Shown: positions 1-7,168 of the stretch, piece after piece
Layout of the letters: each line of letters begins with the position of its first letter
Numbering within the stretch: position 1 is the stretch's first letter
Assembly (NCBI GenBank): GCA_030601545.1
Contig: JAUVTM010000018.1
Coordinates: forward strand, 1 to 15,043
Source of the DNA: Syntrophobacterales bacterium
GTDB taxonomy: Bacteria; Desulfobacterota; Syntrophobacteria; BM002
Direction: 5' to 3'
Length of the DNA: 15,043 nt
The notes under the pieces: generated by a model
The model's database searches: none
Seen by the model: only the letters and a program-made list of their open reading frames with translations
What the model was told of the DNA's origin: nothing
Made by a program: the position numbers and the translations under genes

Positions 1-882
1 TTTCTCGGAGGGCTGACCCGAGGGAGTATCTACGCCCTCATAGCCCTCGGCTACACCATGGTTTATGGCATTGTCGGACTAATCAACTTTGCCCATGGTG
101 AAATATACATGATAGGCGCATTTACCGCTCTGATCATTGCCAGCGTTCTTAATATGCTGGGCTGGAATCTAATGGCAATCCTGGTGATAGCGTCGGCTGG
201 AGCGGTAATTTACTCATCTGCATATGGTTATACCGTTGAGAAACTGGCATATAAACCCCTGCGCCGGGCTCCGCGTCTTTCTGCTCTTATCAGCGCCATC
301 GGCATGTCGTTTTTTCTGCAAAATTATGTGCTTTTGGCTCAGACTTCGGACTTTCTGCCTTTTCCGAGTCTAATTCCGGATTTTGAATTTTGGGAACCCT
401 ATGCCCATATCATCAGTTCCCAGGAGATTGCTATCATTATCACCACGACAATTGTCATGATTCTACTGACCTTCCTGATCAAGTTCACCAGGATTGGCAA
501 AGCCATGCGGGCGACCGCCCAGGACAGGAATATGGCGATGCTGATGGGTATTGATGTGGATCGGGTCATCTCCGTCACCTTTATCGTTGGCTCTGCAACG
601 GCCGCCTTGGGTGGTGTTCTCATTGCCTCCCACATCGGTCAGATAAATTTCTACATCGGCTTTATCGCTGGAATAAAGGCCTTTGTCGCCGCAGTGCTTG
701 GCGGCATCGGCAGCATTCCAGGTGCTGTCCTGGGAAGCCTTGTGCTCGGCTGGACTGAAAGTTTCTTTACCGGTTATATCTCGAGCGACTATGAGGACGT
801 CTTCGCTTTTTTGTTTCTGGTGTTTATCCTCATATTCAGGCCGGCAGGAATTCTTGGGCGTTCTGAATCGGAAAAAGTATAG
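1..882 (+). CDS. livH: Branched-chain amino acid ABC transporter permease LivH (5' end missing)
   Basis: One of the two inner-membrane permeases of a high-affinity branched-chain amino acid (or related amide) importer. The frame is open from base 1. The residues before the first ATG (position 58), including GSIYALIALGYTMVYG, are conserved LivH sequence, so the gene starts upstream; by comparison with E. coli LivH about 10 residues are missing. The family hallmark INFAHGE follows directly, then alternating hydrophobic segments. The permease loop region is around GIKAFVAAVLGGIGSIPGA and the end is a typical FRPAGILG. It stops with TAG at 880-882. livM follows after a 95-bp gap, unusually long for this operon and occupied by a repeat island. 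The substrate-binding protein gene is probably upstream, outside the window. Family assignment is secure; the exact ligand cannot be read from a permease. Confidence 0.95.
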   Translation, partial: FLGGLTRGSIYALIALGYTMVYGIVGLINFAHGEIYMIGAFTALIIASVLNMLGWNLMAILVIASAGAVIYSSAYGYTVEKLAYKPLRRAPRLSALISAIGMSFFLQNYVLLAQTSDFLPFPSLIPDFEFWEPYAHIISSQEIAIIITTTIVMILLTFLIKFTRIGKAMRATAQDRNMAMLMGIDVDRVISVTFIVGSATAALGGVLIASHIGQINFYIGFIAGIKAFVAAVLGGIGSIPGAVLGSLVLGWTESFFTGYISSDYEDVFAFLFLVFILIFRPAGILGRSESEKV

Positions 883-894
883 GATGAAGGAATA

Positions 895-961
895 ACTTGT
901 TATTGATTGGTGGTCTACTAGAGATCCGGACACGACGATTAACCAATAACCAATAGCGATT
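895..961. repeat. Heptad-repeat island between livH and livM
   Basis: The right arm (941-954) contains two exact tandem copies of AACCAAT. The left arm (899-913) contains the imperfect inverse, around TTATTGATTGGT. About 27 bp of unique sequence lies between them. It is the weakest of the inverted heptad islands in this window. No promoter or terminator is evident in the gap. Confidence 0.5.
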
Positions 962-977
962 TGTTGGGATTTGAGAA

Positions 978-2207
978 TTGATTACTTTTCGAGAAATAAG
1001 AAGATCTTTTCTGGTTTCAGCCTGGTTCATGTTTTTGACCTTCCCCATTATGGTCATCCGGGTCAACACCGTCGAAAACGTGATTGAGTGGCGCTGGCAA
1101 AATTTGCTGATCGTTGGGGTTGGCACTTTTTTTCTCAGCTTTGCCTGGCGTTATTTCATAAAGCAACAGGAAGCCGGCAAAAAAAAGGTTGAGGCGGGTG
1201 AGATCGATAAAATAGCCCTCAGTCGAAGGATTTTTGCCGAGCCGAAGTTTTACCTGCCGGCACTGATTGCGATTTCAGTGTTCGCGCTGGTGTTTCCCTT
1301 CATTTTCTCCATGTATCAGACCAATATCATGGTAACCGGCCTCATTTATGTCATGCTCGGTCTGGGACTTAACATCGTCGTTGGACTTGCCGGTCTGCTC
1401 GATCTGGGGTATGTGGCCTTTTATGCTGTGGGAGCTTACTCCTATGCGCTCCTGAACTACCATTTTGGCATTGGTTTCTGGGCCGCGCTTCCCATCGGCG
1501 CCGGCATAGGTACGCTTTTCGGAGTACTTCTGGGCTTCCCTGTGCTTCGTTTGCGGGGGGACTACCTGGCTATCGTAACCCTCGGCTTTGGTGAAATCAT
1601 AAGGCTCATTCTGGAAAACTGGAATGAATTTTCTTTCGGACCCAGCGGCATCGCAAATATCCCCCGCCCCTCGTTTTTCGGCATTCAACTATCTCTGCAA
1701 GATGCAACCACATATATGTATTACCTCATGATCCTTCTCGTGTTGTTTACCATTTTTGTGGTGAATCGTTTGCAGAACTCCAGAATCGGCAGAGCCTGGA
1801 TTGCCTTGCGGGAAGATGAGGTTGCCTGTGAGGCCATGGGAGTTGACAGAAGAAAGACGAAGCTGACTGCATTCGCCCTGGGCGCAACCTGGGCAGGCAT
1901 GGCAGGTGTCATCTTTGCTGCCAAGACTACCTTTATCAATCCTGCAAGTTTCACTATTTGGGAATCGATTATCATTCTCTGTATTGTGGTGCTGGGTGGA
2001 ATGGGATCCATCATCGGGGTTATTGTCGGGGCGTTCATCCTGATCCTGCTGCCGGAATACCTCAGGGCGTTCTCTGAATACCGGATGCTGATTTTCGGGG
2101 CTATGCTGGTGCTCATGATGGTCTTTCGTCCCGGCGGGATCGTCAGCGATGTCCGGCGAACATACAAGTTTGAAGGTGGGCAAACCAACAACGGAAAGAA
2201 TCAGTAA
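978..2207 (+). CDS. livM: Branched-chain amino acid ABC transporter permease LivM
   Basis: Second permease of the LivHMGF importer, forming the transmembrane channel with LivH. The 409-residue product starts at a TTG two codons after an in-frame TGA (972-974). An ATG at 1029 is the alternative, but the segment before it (FREIRRSFLVSAWFMFLTFP) resembles the N-terminus of long LivM proteins, so TTG is preferred. No good ribosome site precedes it. After an N-terminal extension with two hydrophobic segments comes the LivM core: GLGLNIVVGLAGLLDLGYVAFYAVGAY (split here only by hydrophobic helices), LRGDYLAIVTLGFGEI and the conserved loop GRAWIALREDEVACEAMGV. It ends FRPGGIV plus a short charged tail. 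livG begins 4 bp after the stop, consistent with translational coupling. Confidence 0.93.
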   Translation: MITFREIRRSFLVSAWFMFLTFPIMVIRVNTVENVIEWRWQNLLIVGVGTFFLSFAWRYFIKQQEAGKKKVEAGEIDKIALSRRIFAEPKFYLPALIAISVFALVFPFIFSMYQTNIMVTGLIYVMLGLGLNIVVGLAGLLDLGYVAFYAVGAYSYALLNYHFGIGFWAALPIGAGIGTLFGVLLGFPVLRLRGDYLAIVTLGFGEIIRLILENWNEFSFGPSGIANIPRPSFFGIQLSLQDATTYMYYLMILLVLFTIFVVNRLQNSRIGRAWIALREDEVACEAMGVDRRKTKLTAFALGATWAGMAGVIFAAKTTFINPASFTIWESIIILCIVVLGGMGSIIGVIVGAFILILLPEYLRAFSEYRMLIFGAMLVLMMVFRPGGIVSDVRRTYKFEGGQTNNGKNQ

Positions 2208-2211
2208 GCAA

Positions 2212-3003
2212 ATGGCACCGATACTGGAAGTTAAAGGTCTGAGCATGGATTTTGGGGGTCTGCGGGCGCTGGATCAGCTGGATCTGGATGTCAAGGAAGG
2301 GGAAATCGTCGCCCTTATCGGTCCCAATGGCGCAGGAAAAACCACATTTTTTAACTGCATAACCGGAATTCATCCTCCCACTGAGGGTGACATGCTGATT
2401 TCGCCCACTGGGGAAAAAAAGCAGGAACGTGTAAACGGTCTGAAACCCAATCAGGTGACCGAACGGGGCCTGGCCCGGACATTTCAGAATATCCGCTTGT
2501 TTCCCAATATGACGGTTCTGGAAAATGTTATGATCGGCCGCCACTGCCGCATGTCTTCAGGGATTCTGGGTGCCATTTTCCGGAGCCCAAGTACGGTCAG
2601 AGAAGAAAATGAAGTGGTGCGGGACAGCTACGTCATCCTCGAAAAGATCGGCCTTGCCGGCTTCGTCAATGAATTCGCCATGAATCTTCCTTACGGGGCG
2701 CAGCGGCGGCTTGAAATCGCCAGGGCTATGGCGACCGAGCCGTTCTTACTCCTTCTTGATGAACCGGCCGCTGGCATGAACCTTCAGGAAACAAAAGAGC
2801 TTGACGACCTGATCATATGGATCCGTGACAATGAGAAGATTTCCATCCTGCTGATCGAACACGACATGAAGCTGGTCATGAGCCTGTCTGATCGCATCTT
2901 TGTGGTGGATTACGGCAAGAAGATCGCCCAGGGCACACCCGAAGAGATAAAAAATAATCCCGCTGTTATAAAGGCGTACCTCGGGGAAGAAATTGATGCT
3001 TGA
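2212..3003 (+). CDS. livG: Branched-chain amino acid ABC transporter ATPase LivG
   Basis: One of the two cytoplasmic ATPases powering the Liv importer. The start is the ATG at 2212, 4 bp after the livM stop with GGAAAG 13 bp upstream. It gives MAPILEVKGLSMDFGG and 263 residues, close to E. coli LivG; an upstream ATG at 2149 would overlap livM by 59 bp. Walker A is GPNGAGKT (37-44), the Q-loop is in ARTFQNIRLF (88-97), and the LivG-type signature LPYGAQRRLEIARA (159-172) stands in place of LSGGQ, as is normal for LivG. Walker B is LLLLDEP (179-185) and the H-loop His is 217 in LIEHD. The C-terminal NPAVIKAYLG is typical. It overlaps livF by 8 bp. Confidence 0.96.
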   Translation: MAPILEVKGLSMDFGGLRALDQLDLDVKEGEIVALIGPNGAGKTTFFNCITGIHPPTEGDMLISPTGEKKQERVNGLKPNQVTERGLARTFQNIRLFPNMTVLENVMIGRHCRMSSGILGAIFRSPSTVREENEVVRDSYVILEKIGLAGFVNEFAMNLPYGAQRRLEIARAMATEPFLLLLDEPAAGMNLQETKELDDLIIWIRDNEKISILLIEHDMKLVMSLSDRIFVVDYGKKIAQGTPEEIKNNPAVIKAYLGEEIDA

Positions 3004-3703
3004 GCTCAAGAACCTACAAACTTTCTACGGTAACATTCAGGCCTTGAAGGGTGTGAGTATAGAGATCTCCGAGGGAGAGATAATCACTCTGATAGGTGCA
3101 AACGGGGCAGGGAAAACCACCACGCTGATGTCGGTTTGTGGAATCGTGCCACCGAGAACCGGCGAAATACTGTTCATGGGCCAACCGATTCATAAATTGA
3201 CTCCGAACCTAATTGTTTCCCTCGGGATCTCCCAGGTTCCCGAAGGGAGACGAATTTTTCCATACTTAACCGTGAGGGAAAATCTGGACATGGGAGCTTT
3301 TTTGCGAACTGACAAAGACGGCATAAAGCAGGATATGGAGTACATATTCGAGCTTTTTCCGATTCTTGCAGAAAGGCGACATCAGGCCGGCGGCACACTC
3401 AGTGGGGGTGAACAGCAGATGCTCGCCATTTCTAGGGCACTGATGGCCAGGCCGAGGCTCCTGCTGATGGATGAGCCCTCCCTGGGACTTGCACCCCTTG
3501 TAGTCAAGCAGATTTTCGAGATCATAAGGAAGGTAAATACCGAAAATAACACGACTATTTTCCTTGTAGAGCAGAATGCAAACCTGGCCCTCAAAGTGGC
3601 CCACAGGGGTTATGTAATGGAAACCGGCCGGATAACACTTGCAGATTCTGCGGAAAAGCTCCTTGCCGATGAAAAGGTAAAGAAGGCATATCTGGGGTTG
3701 TGA
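2996..3703 (+). CDS. livF: Branched-chain amino acid ABC transporter ATPase LivF
   Basis: Second ATPase of the importer, pairing with LivG. The start is the ATG at 2996, overlapping the livG stop by 8 bp, with the strong ribosome site GGGGAAGA at 2983-2990; a TTG one codon earlier is less likely. The 235-residue product has Walker A GANGAGKT (34-41), the Q-loop near SQVPEGRRIFPYLTVRENL (79-97), the canonical signature LSGGEQQ (135-141), Walker B LLLMDEP (155-161) and the LivF H-loop variant VEQN, where His is replaced. It ends KKAYLGL. It is the last gene of the operon in view; no strong U-tailed terminator follows. Confidence 0.96.
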   Translation: MLELKNLQTFYGNIQALKGVSIEISEGEIITLIGANGAGKTTTLMSVCGIVPPRTGEILFMGQPIHKLTPNLIVSLGISQVPEGRRIFPYLTVRENLDMGAFLRTDKDGIKQDMEYIFELFPILAERRHQAGGTLSGGEQQMLAISRALMARPRLLLMDEPSLGLAPLVVKQIFEIIRKVNTENNTTIFLVEQNANLALKVAHRGYVMETGRITLADSAEKLLADEKVKKAYLGL

Positions 3704-3791
3704 GTCATTTTCAACCCTTCTCCTCAGCCCACACCACCCCTTAAAGGCAGCGATTCTCTCCACGTCATGCGGCTTATCACTCTCCATTATT

Positions 3792-3820
3792 TCACCCCAC
3801 CTTCATCCCCACTGGGGTGA
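3792..3820 (+). terminator. Possible weak terminator or 3'-end hairpin after livF
   Basis: A 7-bp perfect stem (TCACCCC / GGGGTGA) encloses a 15-nt loop, about 90 bp after the livF stop. The next bases are GGAAGTTTGG rather than a run of T, so intrinsic termination is doubtful. It may stabilise the 3' end of the liv mRNA. Confidence 0.25.
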
Positions 3821-3937
3821 GGAAGTTTGGGTTTGTTGACGGGCATCAACCAGATGGTGGAGGAGGTGAAGTTGGGGCAGGCGCCTGCATTGACAAACCA
3901 AATGGCATGGGGTAAGGTTTCGCTCAAATCCCTTGAA

Positions 3938-3949
3938 ATCACTAGTGAT
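3938..3949. repeat. Perfect 12-bp palindrome
   Basis: ATCACTAGTGAT is a perfect palindrome, about 94 bp upstream of the rarA start. It could be an operator for a dimeric regulator, but no promoter elements were recognised nearby and function is unknown. Confidence 0.4.
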
Positions 3950-3965
3950 AATCAAGCTGTCGGCC

Positions 3966-4032
3966 ATCAGCTCTCAGCATGCAGTTAGAAGAAAATCTTA
4001 TTCTGCCGGCAGCTGACGGCTGACTGTTATCA
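3966..4032. repeat. Inverted heptad-repeat island upstream of rarA
   Basis: The left arm (3966-3986) is three 7-mers of the form (T)CAGCNN. The right arm (4005-4025) is three 7-mers near GCTGACG, which is the inverse word. The centre holds AAGAAAATCTT. The rarA ribosome site begins at the right edge. Confidence 0.55.
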
Positions 4033-4042
4033 AGGTGGGGTA

Positions 4043-5386
4043 TTGAAACAAGAGGACTTTTTTGGATCGGCCGGCTGGCGGGCAGAACCACCGCTGGCGG
4101 AACGCATGCGCCCCAGCACCGCGGACGAGTTTGTGGGCCAGCAGCAGGTGATGGCTCCTGAAAAGCTGATAGGGCGGCTGCTCAGGCATGGCCGCCTGCA
4201 ATCGCTGATTCTCTGGGGTCCTCCAGGATGCGGCAAAACCACCTTGGCACGGTTGATGGCGCGAGATACGGAGGCGCACCTCATAAACCTTTCGGCGGTG
4301 ACCGCCGGCGTCAAGGATGTGCGGGCCGCTGTTGATGAAGCCAGACAGCAGCAGAGCATGCGCCGAAAGCGTACTATTTTGTTCGTGGATGAGATCCATC
4401 GCTTCAACAAGGCCCAGCAGGATTTACTCCTTCCCCACGTGGAAAGCGGTACGGTTACCTTCATCGGAGCAACCACAGAGAATCCCTCCTTCGAGGTCAT
4501 TTCGCCCTTGCTGTCGCGGGCGCCAGTGGTGGTGTTGGAACCGCTGAGTGAGGATGACTTAGAGGTGATTCTCAAGAGCGCTCTCGAGGATAAGGAACGA
4601 GGAGTGGGCGGACTAAACACGGACATAGATGAAGATGCACTGGCGTATCTGATCCGAGCGGCCAGAGGAGATGCACGTTTGGCTCTCAATGGCCTGGAAG
4701 TGGCGGTACTGACAACACCGCCGAACCCGAGTGGACGGCGCCAGGTGAACCTGCAGACAGTGGTCGATGCCGTCCAGAAAAAGGGTTTAATTTATGATAA
4801 GGGCGGTGAGGAACACTACAATCTGATTTCGGCACTGCACAAGAGTTTACGAGGAAGTGATCCTGATGCGGCTCTCTATTGGCTTGCCAGGATGCTCGAG
4901 GCCGGAGAAGACCCCCTCTTTATAGCGCGCAGAATGGTGCGCTTTGCTTCGGAGGATGTAGGTTTGGCCGATCCCCGAGCGCTTATGGTAATGGTTGCGG
5001 CCCAACAGGCTTTTCATTTTCTGGGTCGGCCTGAAGGAGATTTGGCCCTGGCCGAGGCAGCAGTCTATTTGGCAACGGCACCGAAGAGCAACGCCCTCTA
5101 TAAGGCTTACGGCAAAGCGAGGCAGGAGGCCAAAGACAAGGGGAATTTGCCAGTTCCACTGCCACTCCGCAATGCGCCAACTGGACTGATGCGTCAATTG
5201 GGTTACGGTCGTGGTCACCGTTATCCGCATGATTATGCCGAGGCCCACGTTCCAATGAGCTACCTGCCTGAGGATTTACAGGACCTACGGTTTTATGAGC
5301 CAACAGATAGGGGGTTTGAGGCAACCGTGGGAGAGCGCTTGAATTACTGGCGCCAACGGGTGAAAGCAGCCAAGCGCAAAGCGTAA
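4043..5386 (+). CDS. rarA: Replication-associated recombination protein A (RarA/MgsA/WRNIP1 family AAA+ ATPase)
   Basis: RarA is a clamp-loader-like AAA+ ATPase that acts at stalled replication forks, with SSB and recombination proteins. The TTG start at 4043 is well supported: AAGGTGGGG (4032-4040) is a good ribosome site and the encoded MKQEDFFG is followed by the family's LAERMRP. The 447-residue length is normal. Walker A is GPPGCGKT (59-66), Walker B and box II are ILFVDEIHRFN (112-122, DEIH at 116-119), sensor 1 is GATTENPSF (142-150) and the arginine finger is in LLSRA (R159). The C-terminal helical tetramerisation domain includes ISALHKSLRGSDPDAALYWLARML and MVRFASEDVGLADP. It appears to be a single-gene unit between two repeat islands. 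Confidence 0.96.
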   Translation: MKQEDFFGSAGWRAEPPLAERMRPSTADEFVGQQQVMAPEKLIGRLLRHGRLQSLILWGPPGCGKTTLARLMARDTEAHLINLSAVTAGVKDVRAAVDEARQQQSMRRKRTILFVDEIHRFNKAQQDLLLPHVESGTVTFIGATTENPSFEVISPLLSRAPVVVLEPLSEDDLEVILKSALEDKERGVGGLNTDIDEDALAYLIRAARGDARLALNGLEVAVLTTPPNPSGRRQVNLQTVVDAVQKKGLIYDKGGEEHYNLISALHKSLRGSDPDAALYWLARMLEAGEDPLFIARRMVRFASEDVGLADPRALMVMVAAQQAFHFLGRPEGDLALAEAAVYLATAPKSNALYKAYGKARQEAKDKGNLPVPLPLRNAPTGLMRQLGYGRGHRYPHDYAEAHVPMSYLPEDLQDLRFYEPTDRGFEATVGERLNYWRQRVKAAKRKA

Positions 5387-5602
5387 GGGCCAGCAGGCAG
5401 AGGGTAGATTGTAGATTGCAGATTTCGGATTGTGGATTTTGGAGTGCGGATTGCAGATTGGGAAGTGCGGAACTGTGACTTCGGGTTTCATCTTGCGAAT
5501 TTATGATTGAACTGAGGGATAAAGACCGCAAACGCTCCTTGATGAAGATGAAAAATGATACATGGAAGATGCGAATTGAGAAATAATATCTCGCTATGCG
5601 CT
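5387..5602. other. Non-coding gap between rarA and the first TPR gene
   Basis: About 216 bp, dominated by the heptad array at 5404-5487 and the start of the CGCTATG array at 5592. No promoter-like hexamer pair or terminator was recognised. If the TPR protein starts at 5555 rather than 5603, the gap is 168 bp. Confidence 0.5.
5404..5487. repeat. Degenerate 7-bp tandem array, about 12 units of GCGGATT type
   Basis: From 5404 to 5487 the sequence divides without indels into twelve 7-mers. The dominant word is G(C/T)(G/A)GATT; examples are GTAGATT at 5404 and 5411, GCAGATT at 5418 and 5453, TCGGATT at 5425 and GCGGATT at 5446. The last four units are degenerate. No inverted partner is evident. 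It begins 18 bp after the rarA stop. Confidence 0.75.
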
Positions 5603-5619
5603 ATGCGCTATGCGCTATG
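5592..5619. repeat. Perfect (CGCTATG)x4 tandem repeat at a gene start
   Basis: Four exact copies of the 7-mer CGCTATG (5592-5598, 5599-5605, 5606-5612, 5613-5619), followed by another C. Each copy contains an ATG, giving ATGs at 5596, 5603, 5610 and 5617 that between them cover all three frames. The one at 5603 is in frame with the TPR protein. Confidence 0.9.
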
Positions 5620-6184
5620 CTGCCTTTTTGCCATCCTGATTTTGTTGAGTTCCTTCGTTGTGGGGCCGTTATTGGCGAGGGGCGCTGAGCGGTCCGTAAC
5701 AGAAGGTATCGATCGCTACAAGAAGCTGGTGAAGCTGCATCCCCACAAAGCTGCCTACTGGAATGCGCTGGGCTACTATTACCTCAAATCAGGAAATTTG
5801 CAAGAGGCGGAGATTCACTTTCTGGCGGCCATCGAAATTGATAATTCCCACCCGACTGCCCATAACAACCTTGGCGTGGTTTATCTTAAGCAGGGCCGCC
5901 CGGAGCAGGCAGAAAAAGAGTTTGTCCAGGCCGTCAGGCTAAACCCGCAGTACTGCAAAGCTCAATATAACTTGGCCGTGGCTCTTTTCCACCAAAAACG
6001 TTATGCGGACGCAGCCAAGGCCTACTATAAGGCCCGCGACGTGGACAGAGAGTATGTGAACAGGAGGGATAATAGCGAAAATACGCAGAAGAAGTTGCAG
6101 TCGGCCCTGGAACAGGCAGCTAAAGATGAAGAATCCTCCAAAGAACTGAAGCGGATGCAAAAATGGTTGGCGCCAAACTACTAG
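5603..6184 (+). CDS. Exported TPR-repeat protein
   Basis: Likely a secreted or periplasmic scaffold protein; its specific function is not recognised. From the ATG at 5603 the product is 193 residues. It has a signal-peptide-like start (MRYALCCLFAILILL, possible cleavage near LARGA|E at 28-29), then three canonical tetratricopeptide repeats at roughly 50-83, 84-117 and 118-151 (WNALGYYYLKSGNLQEAE, HNNLGVVYLKQGRPEQAE, QYNLAVALFHQKRYADAA), and a charged tail. An in-frame ATG at 5555 would add 16 residues; I prefer 5603 because it gives a compact signal peptide. Neither start has a good ribosome site. The start lies inside the CGCTATG repeat. The 3' end overlaps the next TPR gene by 22 bp, so the two are co-translated and probably act together. 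Confidence 0.75.
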   Translation: MRYALCCLFAILILLSSFVVGPLLARGAERSVTEGIDRYKKLVKLHPHKAAYWNALGYYYLKSGNLQEAEIHFLAAIEIDNSHPTAHNNLGVVYLKQGRPEQAEKEFVQAVRLNPQYCKAQYNLAVALFHQKRYADAAKAYYKARDVDREYVNRRDNSENTQKKLQSALEQAAKDEESSKELKRMQKWLAPNY

Positions 6185-7095
6185 GCCGGTTCAGCTGGTG
6201 CTGGATTTTGTTACTATATTTTTCGGTTATGGCCCAGCCAGTTGCGGCGGCAGAACCGGCGGACCTTTTGTGGAATTTTGCCGATCACCTCTATCAGGAG
6301 CAAGACTTTTACAGGGCCCTGAGTGAGTACCAGCGTTTTCTCTTTTTGTTTCCGACTGACCCTCGTGTCCCGGAGGCTGAACTCCAAATTGGCCGCTGCT
6401 ATCGGCGGGAGGGAAAGTTCCAGAAGGCTTTTAGTCACTTAATCAGGCTCCACAATCGCCGAGCCGAGGAACCTGCTGGGCGCGAAGCTTTGTTGGAGAT
6501 GGTAGCGATCCGCGAGGAACAGGGACGTTATCCGGAGGCCATTTACTGGACTAAACAATTTATTGAGCGGTACCCTGACTATCCAGAAATTGATGCCGTA
6601 TACGTGCGCTTGGCGTGGCTTCAGATCGACAGCGGCAAGCATGAGGAAGCAATTGCCACTCTGGAGCTGCTCAAGCCAGAAAGCACACATTATCCTCGGG
6701 CAAGCTCACTGCGGCAAGCGTTGCAGCAGAGACCTGAAACAGGTGTGAAGTCCCCTGCCATGGCAGGAACGTTGTCCGCGGTTCTACCAGGTTCAGGGCA
6801 TCTTTACGCGGGTCGGCCAGGCCAGGCTGCCTCATCATTCCTGCTTAACGCTCTCTTTATCGCCGGAGCAGTAATAGCTTTTCAAAACGATAGTCCGGTT
6901 CTCGGCGGGATTCTCGTTTTTTTCGAGTTGGGGTGGTATCAAGGGGGTATCCGCAGTGCGGTCCAAGCGGCACGCGAGGAGAATCAGAAGCAGGAAAGGA
7001 AATACCGCAGGGAGCTCAAGGAAAAGTATCGGCTTTCTTTTGGGTTGGAGCCCGGGAAAGATCGGATGGCACTTTCGGTGCGCTTGAGCTTCTAG
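6163..7095 (+). CDS. TPR-containing membrane protein with C-terminal hydrophobic domain
   Basis: A 310-residue protein of unassigned function. The N-terminus is a signal peptide or anchor (hydrophobic WCWILLLYFSVM, then PVAAAE with possible cleavage near 30). Residues about 35-180 are BamD/YbgF-like TPR helices, including LYQEQDFYRALSEYQRFLFLFP, RREGKFQKAF and EEQGRYPEAIYWTKQFIERYP. From about 200 a second module begins SAVLPGSGHLYAGRPGQAASSF, with two hydrophobic helices and WYQGGIRSAVQAA. The PGxGxxYxG start resembles small membrane domains such as DUF5683, a comparison made from memory. The tail is basic and charged. The start overlaps the preceding TPR gene, implying translational coupling and a shared envelope role. 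A hairpin (7084-7100) spans the stop codon. Confidence 0.75.
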   Translation: MVGAKLLGRFSWCWILLLYFSVMAQPVAAAEPADLLWNFADHLYQEQDFYRALSEYQRFLFLFPTDPRVPEAELQIGRCYRREGKFQKAFSHLIRLHNRRAEEPAGREALLEMVAIREEQGRYPEAIYWTKQFIERYPDYPEIDAVYVRLAWLQIDSGKHEEAIATLELLKPESTHYPRASSLRQALQQRPETGVKSPAMAGTLSAVLPGSGHLYAGRPGQAASSFLLNALFIAGAVIAFQNDSPVLGGILVFFELGWYQGGIRSAVQAAREENQKQERKYRRELKEKYRLSFGLEPGKDRMALSVRLSF

Positions 7096-7100
7096 CTCAA
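7084..7100. repeat. Hairpin over the stop codon of the second TPR gene
   Basis: A perfect 6-bp stem TTGAGC / GCTCAA with a 5-nt loop includes the TAG stop at 7093-7095. No U-tract follows, so it is not a classical terminator. Confidence 0.35.
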
Positions 7101-7116
7101 TCAGAAGCGGTACGGG

Positions 7117-7142
7117 TTGTGTTATATTAAATGTTGTATAAT
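7117..7142 (+). promoter_or_regulatory. Possible sigma-70 promoter for the histidine kinase
   Basis: A perfect -10 hexamer TATAAT (7137-7142) lies 26 bp before the kinase ATG. Upstream, TTGTGT at 7117-7122 is a poor -35 at a short 14-bp spacing; no better -35 is present. The second AT-rich word TATATT (7123-7128) is an alternative -10. It separates the two-component genes from the TPR pair. Confidence 0.4.
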
Positions 7143-7168
7143 GTGGAAAAAAGCAAGGGTCATATTGC

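Larger units (their letters stand above)
3704..4042. other. Non-coding gap between livF and rarA
   Basis: This is 339 bp with no credible ORF. In order it contains: a 7-bp stem TCACCCC/GGGGTGA with a 15-nt loop (3792-3820); an imperfect inverted repeat of about 13 bp around TTTGTTGA (3826-3839) and TTGACAAACCAAA (3890-3902); inside that repeat the perfect palindrome CAGGCGCCTG (3878-3887); the perfect 12-bp palindrome ATCACTAGTGAT (3938-3949); a heptad island (3966-4032); and the rarA ribosome site. None of the hairpins has a convincing U-tract, so where the liv transcript ends is unclear. Confidence 0.6.

Noticed and set aside
463..933. A 156-codon open frame opposite livH
   Set aside because: It is antisense to well-conserved LivH sequence, has no recognisable family features and runs into the repeat island.
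5404..5487. A CRISPR array
   Set aside because: The units are 7 bp with no spacers; CRISPR repeats are 23-50 bp separated by unique spacers of similar length.
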